Origin: Acidobacteriota bacterium | GTDB taxonomy: Bacteria; Acidobacteriota; Terriglobia; Bryobacterales; Bryobacteraceae | DNA: 35,952 bases | NCBI GenBank assembly: GCA_016871115.1 | Contig: VFZP01000012.1 | Span: forward strand, 1 to 35,952 | Direction of reading: 5' to 3' | In this document: piece after piece, positions 30,645-35,952 of the stretch | Numbering within the stretch: position 1 is the stretch's first letter | Layout of the letters: every line of letters starts with the position of its first letter | Notes under the pieces: model-generated | Databases searched by the model: none | Told to the model about the DNA's origin: nothing | Seen by the model: the letters and a program-made list of their open reading frames with translations, nothing else | Program-made: the position numbers and the translations under genes

Positions 30645-31483
30645 TTCAGCCAGTCGCGTGAATCCTCTTCGAGGTCTTCATCCTCAGCACGCATCAACGT
30701 GAGTGCTTCGGTGGCGGTAGCGGAAATCTCCTCGTCGTCGGACTCTTCAAAGTCCTCCAGGAACGTCCGTGCCTCCGCGGGGTTCACACAGGCGGACGCT
30801 TCGATGGCGGCCAGCAAGAGTGACTTTTCTGTGGCCGGAGATTTCAGGATTCGCTTGATCCGCGGCCACGCGGACTGCAGTTCGCCGTTCCCGGCCGCGG
30901 TAACGGCGGTCTCCAGCAGTTCCGGATCGGAAGTGTTCAGCGTCTCCAGAATCTCCTTTTCAAAGCCGCGTATGTACTTCATGCCAAACACCGCGGTGAG
31001 TTTCCACTCCGCATCGCCGCTGGCGTAAGCGGTGCGAATGGCCTCGCGATGCCAGTCTTCCGGCGCGCGTACCGCCGCTTCGAGCGCGCGGCGCCGCAGT
31101 TCTTTGATCTCACCGGCGTTGTTGCAGATCTTTATCAATGTGAGCCCAATGCGATGAAACATTCCTTTGCTGATGGAGGGCTCCAGATCGACGTCGTCAA
31201 AGTCAGAGAGGGAGGCTTCGTCAAGCGCAGGGCCGAGGGCGATCGCCGCGCGGGTCCGCAGTTCGGTGGATTCAACTGCGTCTTCTAACAGCTTCAGCAG
31301 GAGCGCCGCCACGCCGTCGTTCATCAATACCATGTCGCCAGCCATCTGTGCGGCGGCAATGTGGTCTTCGGTCGGCGTGGCCTTGTCCACGAGAGCGTCG
31401 GCTACAACCGGCCCGGCCCCTTTCGGCCACTCCCAGGGTTCCATGGCGAAGAGATCTTGAATGTTGAATCGTGGTTTTGCCAC
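30641..31483 (-). CDS. HEAT-repeat-like protein of unknown function
   Basis: Helical repeats (RRRALEAAVRAPEDWHREAIRTAYASGDAEWKLTAVFGMKYIRGFEKEILETL...), acidic C-terminus; family by resemblance. Confidence 0.7.
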   Translation of the reverse strand: MAKPRFNIQDLFAMEPWEWPKGAGPVVADALVDKATPTEDHIAAAQMAGDMVLMNDGVAALLLKLLEDAVESTELRTRAAIALGPALDEASLSDFDDVDLEPSISKGMFHRIGLTLIKICNNAGEIKELRRRALEAAVRAPEDWHREAIRTAYASGDAEWKLTAVFGMKYIRGFEKEILETLNTSDPELLETAVTAAGNGELQSAWPRIKRILKSPATEKSLLLAAIEASACVNPAEARTFLEDFEESDDEEISATATEALTLMRAEDEDLEEDSRDWLN

Positions 31484-31576
31484 CCTCTATCCCTTACCAA
31501 TTTTACAAGATCGCGACATCTTCAATAGCGTCCAAGAGCGTCAGGCTGTATCCGCTGCGTGTTACCCTTGGCATTC

Positions 31577-33241
31577 ATGGCAGAAGGCGTTCTTCAAGTA
31601 GTTCCATTGGGCGGATTGGGCGAGTTCGGTATGAACTGCATGGCCCTTCGGTACCAGGATGACATCGTTGTCATCGACTGCGGCATGATGTTTCCCGACG
31701 CGGAACTCATGGGCATCGACAGCGTCATTCCAGACTTCACCTTCCTGAAAGACCGGAAAGAAATGGTGCGCGGGCTGGTGCTAACGCACGGCCACGAAGA
31801 CCATATTGGCGGCGTGCCTTACCTGCTCTCGGAGTTCGATATTCCGGTTTACGGCACGGACCTGACGCTGGGTCTGGTGGAACGGCGTCTTGAAGAACAT
31901 CACCTCGCCGACTCGGCTGACCTCAACGTCGTTAAGCCGAGCGACAAGATCACGCTCGGGCCATTCTCGATCGAGTTCATTCAGGTGACGCACTCGATTG
32001 TGTCCGCCGTGGCGCTTGCCATCACTACGCCCCTGGGTGTTGTCATCCATACCGGCGATTTCAAAGTCGATCCCACGCCCACTGACGAAAAACTGTTCGA
32101 CCTGCACAAGCTCGCCGAGTACGGCAAGCGCGGCGTGCTGCTGCTGCTGTCTGACTCCACCAACTCGGACACGTCCGGCTATTCTGCTTCTGAACGCGCC
32201 GTTCGCCCGGGTCTTGAGAATGTGTTTCACCGGGCCGAGCACCGCATTGTGGTGGCCTGCTTCAGTTCCTCGATTCCGCGCATCCAGCAACTGCTCGATG
32301 TCTCGCGCGAATTCGGCCGCAAGCTTTGTTTCATCGGGCGCTCGATGACGCAGGTGACTGAAATTGCCCATAACCTCGGGCTGTTGCGGATTCCCGAAGG
32401 CTCGCTGTTACGCCCGCAGGATGTGCAGTCCGCGCCGCGCAATAAGGTGTGCGTGGTGGTGTCCGGCACGCAAGGTGAGCCGATGTCGGCGATGTCGCGC
32501 ATGGCCGTAGACAATCACCGGAACCTGTCGCTCGAAAGCGGCGACACGTTTGTGCTGAGCGCCCGCATGATTCCGGGCAACGAGAAAGCAATCTACCGGA
32601 TGCTGAATCACGTGGCCAAGCGCGGCGCGATTCTGCCCACACCGGGCAATCCACCGTTGCATGTGTCCGGCCACGCTTACGCTGAAGAGTTGCGCCTGGT
32701 GCTGAATCTGGTGCGTCCGCGCTTCTTCATGCCCGTGCACGGCGAGTACCGGCAGATGGCCGCACACGCCAAACTCGCGCAACACTTGAAGAGTTCGGGC
32801 CTTGAACAGGTTTTCGTACTGGAGACCGGGGCGACGCTGGAGCTTGACAAACGCGGCGCGCAGAAGAGCGAAGAAGTGTCGGTGGGCCGCGTTCTCATTG
32901 ACTCGGGTTCCCTTGATGACGTGGTGGATGAGATCGTCGTGCGTGACCGGCGTCACCTGGCCACCGATGGCTTCGTGCTGCCGATTGTCGCCATCAACAA
33001 ACGCACGGGCAAGACGGAAGCGACGGCAGAAATTGTCACGCGCGGCTTCATCTCCGACAACGGCGCGGAACTCCTGGTGCAGGCGAAGCAGGTAGTGGCG
33101 CGAACGCTGGAGAACTCGTCGGTGGAAGAGCGCGGCGACTTTGGCGTGATTCAGGAAAAGATCCGCGTAGACCTGAAGAAGTTCCTAAACAAGCAGACGC
33201 AGCGGCGTCCGCTGATTCTTCCTGTCATTCTCGAAGCATGA
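31577..33241 (+). CDS. rnj: Ribonuclease J
   Basis: LQVVPLGGLGEFGMNCMAL, GLVLTHGHEDHIGGVPYLL, HTGDFKVDPTP, FFMPVHGEYRQMAAHAKLA; ORF track begins at 31559, M 31577 preferred. Confidence 0.95.
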   Translation: MAEGVLQVVPLGGLGEFGMNCMALRYQDDIVVIDCGMMFPDAELMGIDSVIPDFTFLKDRKEMVRGLVLTHGHEDHIGGVPYLLSEFDIPVYGTDLTLGLVERRLEEHHLADSADLNVVKPSDKITLGPFSIEFIQVTHSIVSAVALAITTPLGVVIHTGDFKVDPTPTDEKLFDLHKLAEYGKRGVLLLLSDSTNSDTSGYSASERAVRPGLENVFHRAEHRIVVACFSSSIPRIQQLLDVSREFGRKLCFIGRSMTQVTEIAHNLGLLRIPEGSLLRPQDVQSAPRNKVCVVVSGTQGEPMSAMSRMAVDNHRNLSLESGDTFVLSARMIPGNEKAIYRMLNHVAKRGAILPTPGNPPLHVSGHAYAEELRLVLNLVRPRFFMPVHGEYRQMAAHAKLAQHLKSSGLEQVFVLETGATLELDKRGAQKSEEVSVGRVLIDSGSLDDVVDEIVVRDRRHLATDGFVLPIVAINKRTGKTEATAEIVTRGFISDNGAELLVQAKQVVARTLENSSVEERGDFGVIQEKIRVDLKKFLNKQTQRRPLILPVILEA

Positions 33242-34599
33242 GCGAGCCAGTCGAGCGGCGGTACCTGGAAGATGCCTCCGGTTATCGGGGCGAAGCCGAA
33301 CGCGTGTGCGTGCCCTCTACCGGTGCGGAAATGGCCGCGTTGTTGGCCGAGGCGGCGGGGGCTGGCATTCCGGTTACCATCGCGGGCGCGGGCACAGGCC
33401 TCACCGGCGGCCGCGTGGCGCACGGCGGCTGGGTGCTGTCCCTCGAGAAATTCACGACGCTTGCGATTGAGGACGGTCTCGCCCGGGCCGGCTCGGGCGT
33501 GGCGCTGCAAACTCTGCATGACGCCGCGGCGCGCGCCGGGCAAATGTACCCGCCTGACCCGACCGAATGGACTGCATCGGTGGGCGGTACCATCGCCACC
33601 AACGCAAGCGGCTCCCGCAGTTTCCGGTACGGCGCCACCCGGCGTTGGATCCGCGCGCTCACCGTAGCCACCATGGATGGCAGGTTGCGTGCGTTCCGCC
33701 GTGGTGATGCTGTGCCGTTCGACGTGCCTGCGCTGCGCCGCCCTGCCACGACCAAGAACACGGCGGGCTACGCGCTGACACCGGGGATGGACTGGATCGA
33801 TCTGTTCACCGGTAGCGAAGGAACGCTCGGTGTGGTGACCGAAGCCGAACTCGCGCTCTTGCCGGTTTGGCCCGGCGAACTCATCACGGGCGTGGTCTTT
33901 TTCGGTGACGATGAAGCGGCCGTGGCAGCCGTTGATTCGTGGCGTGCTGTGGATGGCGTCCGCATGCTGGAGTACTGCGATGCGGCATCGCTTGAACTGC
34001 TGCGCACTCGCTTCCCCGAGACTCCGGCCGCCGCGCGCGCGGCCCTGCTGATTGAACAGGAGGCGGCGCCCGGTGAAGACGAAGCATGGCTGGCGCGCCT
34101 AGAGAACTCGGGCGCCTTTGCCGAAGAGAGTTGGTTTGCCACTGGCGCGCGTGACCGCGAGCGCTTCCGCCGTTTCCGCCATGCGCTGCCGGAACTGGTG
34201 AACGATACGGTGCGGCGGCGGGGCTTCACCAAACTTGGGTCTGACTACGTAGTGCCGCTGGACCGGAACCTGGAGATGTTGCGTCTCTACCGTGCCGCGC
34301 TCGATGCCGAGTTCGCCGGCCGCTACGTGATCTTCGGGCATATTGGTGACGCGCATGTGCACGTCAACATCCTGCCCGCTTCGCAAGCCGAGTTCGACCG
34401 CGGCCGGGCGATCATGGTGGACCTCGCTGGCGAGGCCGTGCGGTTGGGAGGCACGGTGAGCGCCGAGCATGGCCTTGGCAAGCGCAAAGCCGGTCTGTTG
34501 CCGCTGATGTTCACACCGGAAGAGATCGACGCCATGCGCGCCGTGAAGCGCCGCCTCGATCCCCAGTGGCTCTTGGGGCGGGGCACACTCTTTAAATAA
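33238..34599 (+). CDS. FAD-linked oxidase (GlcD/D-lactate dehydrogenase type)
   Basis: GIPVTIAGAGTGLTGGRVAHGGWVLSLEKF, PPDPTEWTASVGGTIATNASGSRSFRYG, FGHIGDAHVHVNIL, GTVSAEHGLGKRKAGLL; ATGA overlap with rnj. Confidence 0.93.
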   Translation: MSEPVERRYLEDASGYRGEAERVCVPSTGAEMAALLAEAAGAGIPVTIAGAGTGLTGGRVAHGGWVLSLEKFTTLAIEDGLARAGSGVALQTLHDAAARAGQMYPPDPTEWTASVGGTIATNASGSRSFRYGATRRWIRALTVATMDGRLRAFRRGDAVPFDVPALRRPATTKNTAGYALTPGMDWIDLFTGSEGTLGVVTEAELALLPVWPGELITGVVFFGDDEAAVAAVDSWRAVDGVRMLEYCDAASLELLRTRFPETPAAARAALLIEQEAAPGEDEAWLARLENSGAFAEESWFATGARDRERFRRFRHALPELVNDTVRRRGFTKLGSDYVVPLDRNLEMLRLYRAALDAEFAGRYVIFGHIGDAHVHVNILPASQAEFDRGRAIMVDLAGEAVRLGGTVSAEHGLGKRKAGLLPLMFTPEEIDAMRAVKRRLDPQWLLGRGTLFK

Positions 34600-34640
34600 C
34601 TTTGCACCGGATTTGGTGTTTCGCAATTAGACTGTGATCG

Positions 34641-35879
34641 ATGTCTCGTTTATTGCTTCTCACCGCCCTGACTGCTTGCGCCGCGTTCTCGCAGGTGCCG
34701 CTGCCGTATCCCATCTTCGATCAGGATGCCGTTCACGAAATCAAAATCACCTTCGCCAACGCCGATTGGTTTCAGGTGCTCACCGACAACTACAGTGGCG
34801 CGCGCGCCGACAACCCGTACTTTGAAGCGAACATCGAATGGGGCCCGTACAAGTTTCAGCGCATCGGCGTGCGCTTCAAGGGCAACAGCACCTACAGCGC
34901 CGCACGCACGCAGAAGAAGCCGTTTCGCCTCAAACTAAACGAATTCGTCAGTGGCCAAAAGATTGAAGGCATCGGCTCGTTCAGCCTTAGCAACGGCTGG
35001 AACGATCCGAGCTTCGTTCGCGAAAAGCTCTACTACGAACTGGCGAATGCGATCGGCATCAAGGCGCCGCGCTCTCATTTCGCTGCCCTTACCATCAACG
35101 GCGAGTACTTCGGGCTCTACATCCTCACCGAAGTTATCAACGGGGACTTTCTGAAAAACCATTTCAGCGCCAGCGAGTACAAGGGCAATCTCTACAAAGG
35201 CAACCTCGGTTCCAACTTCGCCTATCTCGGCGAGGACAAGGCCGCCTACGAGAGAGTATGGGAAAAGCAGTCCAATGAAGGAGCAGATGATTAGACGGAC
35301 CTGATCGCTCTCTGCAAGTTGATCGCGAAGACGCCTGCCGCCGACTGCAAGACCAAGCTCGAACCCATCATGGACATCGACAGCGTGCTGGCCGCCCTGG
35401 CGCTCGACAACGCCACGGTGAATCTCGACAGCTACGTCGTCATGTCGCAGAACTTCAATATCTACAAGATCTACAAGCGGCCCTCAGACGGCCGGTGGAT
35501 GTGGATTCCCTGGGACCCAAGCTTAGCCCTCGGCGCGCTGAGCCAGGGTCAGACGATTCAAGGCATAAAAGATCTGCCACTGGAGTGGGTGAACACCGGC
35601 GGCGGTTTCGGGGGCGGCCGTCTGCCTCCGGGCGGCCTTCCTCCCGGAGGTGGTAATCCTCCTCCCGGCGGTGGCGGCGCGGCAGTGGGGCGCCCGCTGG
35701 CGACCAAGTTGTGGGAGAACCCCGAGTATAAAGAGCGCTACCGCCAGATCTACACGCGCATTGTGAAGCAACTCTACCAGCCCGAGCAAGTACTGGCGCG
35801 GATGAATGAGCTCCGTGGCATGATCTGGCCCTGGGTGGAGAAGGACACGCAGAAGCTAGTGCTTAGTTGCATAAAGTAA
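34641..35879 (+). pseudogene. CotH-family protein interrupted by one in-frame stop (TAG 35292-35294)
   Basis: VRFKGNSTYSAARTQKKPFRLKLNEF...FSLSNGWNDPSFVREKLYYELANAIGIKAPRSHFAALTINGEYFGLYILTEVIN...NEGADD*TDLIALCKLIAKTPAADCK...MDIDSVLAALALDNATVNLDSYV; both halves share one frame. Confidence 0.8.
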
Positions 35880-35952
35880 TAAGAGTATTTCGCAGCTGGC
35901 TTCCCTTGACCTCACGTTTGCGCCAGTGAAAAGGCTTGGGGTGTTCATTGGT

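Overview
GC-rich bacterial chromosomal window. The gene content (Oar-like TonB receptors, PSD1/DUF1501 pairs, DUF1385-prfA-prmC order) resembles Acidobacteria of the Solibacter/Bryobacter type; this taxonomic guess is inference. The left third (1-16 kb) looks like a partly decayed glycan/acid-sugar utilisation region: a glycoside-hydrolase-like C-terminus, an apparent sialidase remnant, a 13-repeat FG-GAP/VCBS protein, a nested IS1380/IS481 remnant, a TonB-dependent receptor with a GH33-type sialidase, a 5'-truncated second TonB receptor, an MFS transporter, a signal-peptide-bearing enolase-superfamily protein, a PPOX protein and ispG. The middle holds a degenerate receiver-like protein, a TPR gene, DUF1385, prfA, prmC, a dual-specificity phosphatase and dinB. 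The right part holds an MFS gene, a creatininase, an exported PPC/DUF296 protein, DUF1501 and PSCyt/PSD1 proteins, a beta-helix protein, a HEAT-like protein, RNase J, an FAD-linked oxidase and a CotH gene. The most striking observation is that three unrelated genes (TPR, MFS, CotH) are each interrupted by one to three in-frame stop codons with no frameshift, so the reading frame is preserved on both sides of six stops. Other notable signals are a 10-bp perfect inverted repeat that could sequester a Shine-Dalgarno-like AGGAG ahead of DUF1385-prfA-prmC, a duplicated palindromic operator-like motif upstream of the sialidase operon, and a twin-hairpin REP-like element before dinB. I found no clear novel defence system and no CRISPR array; no tRNA or rRNA gene was recognised by eye.
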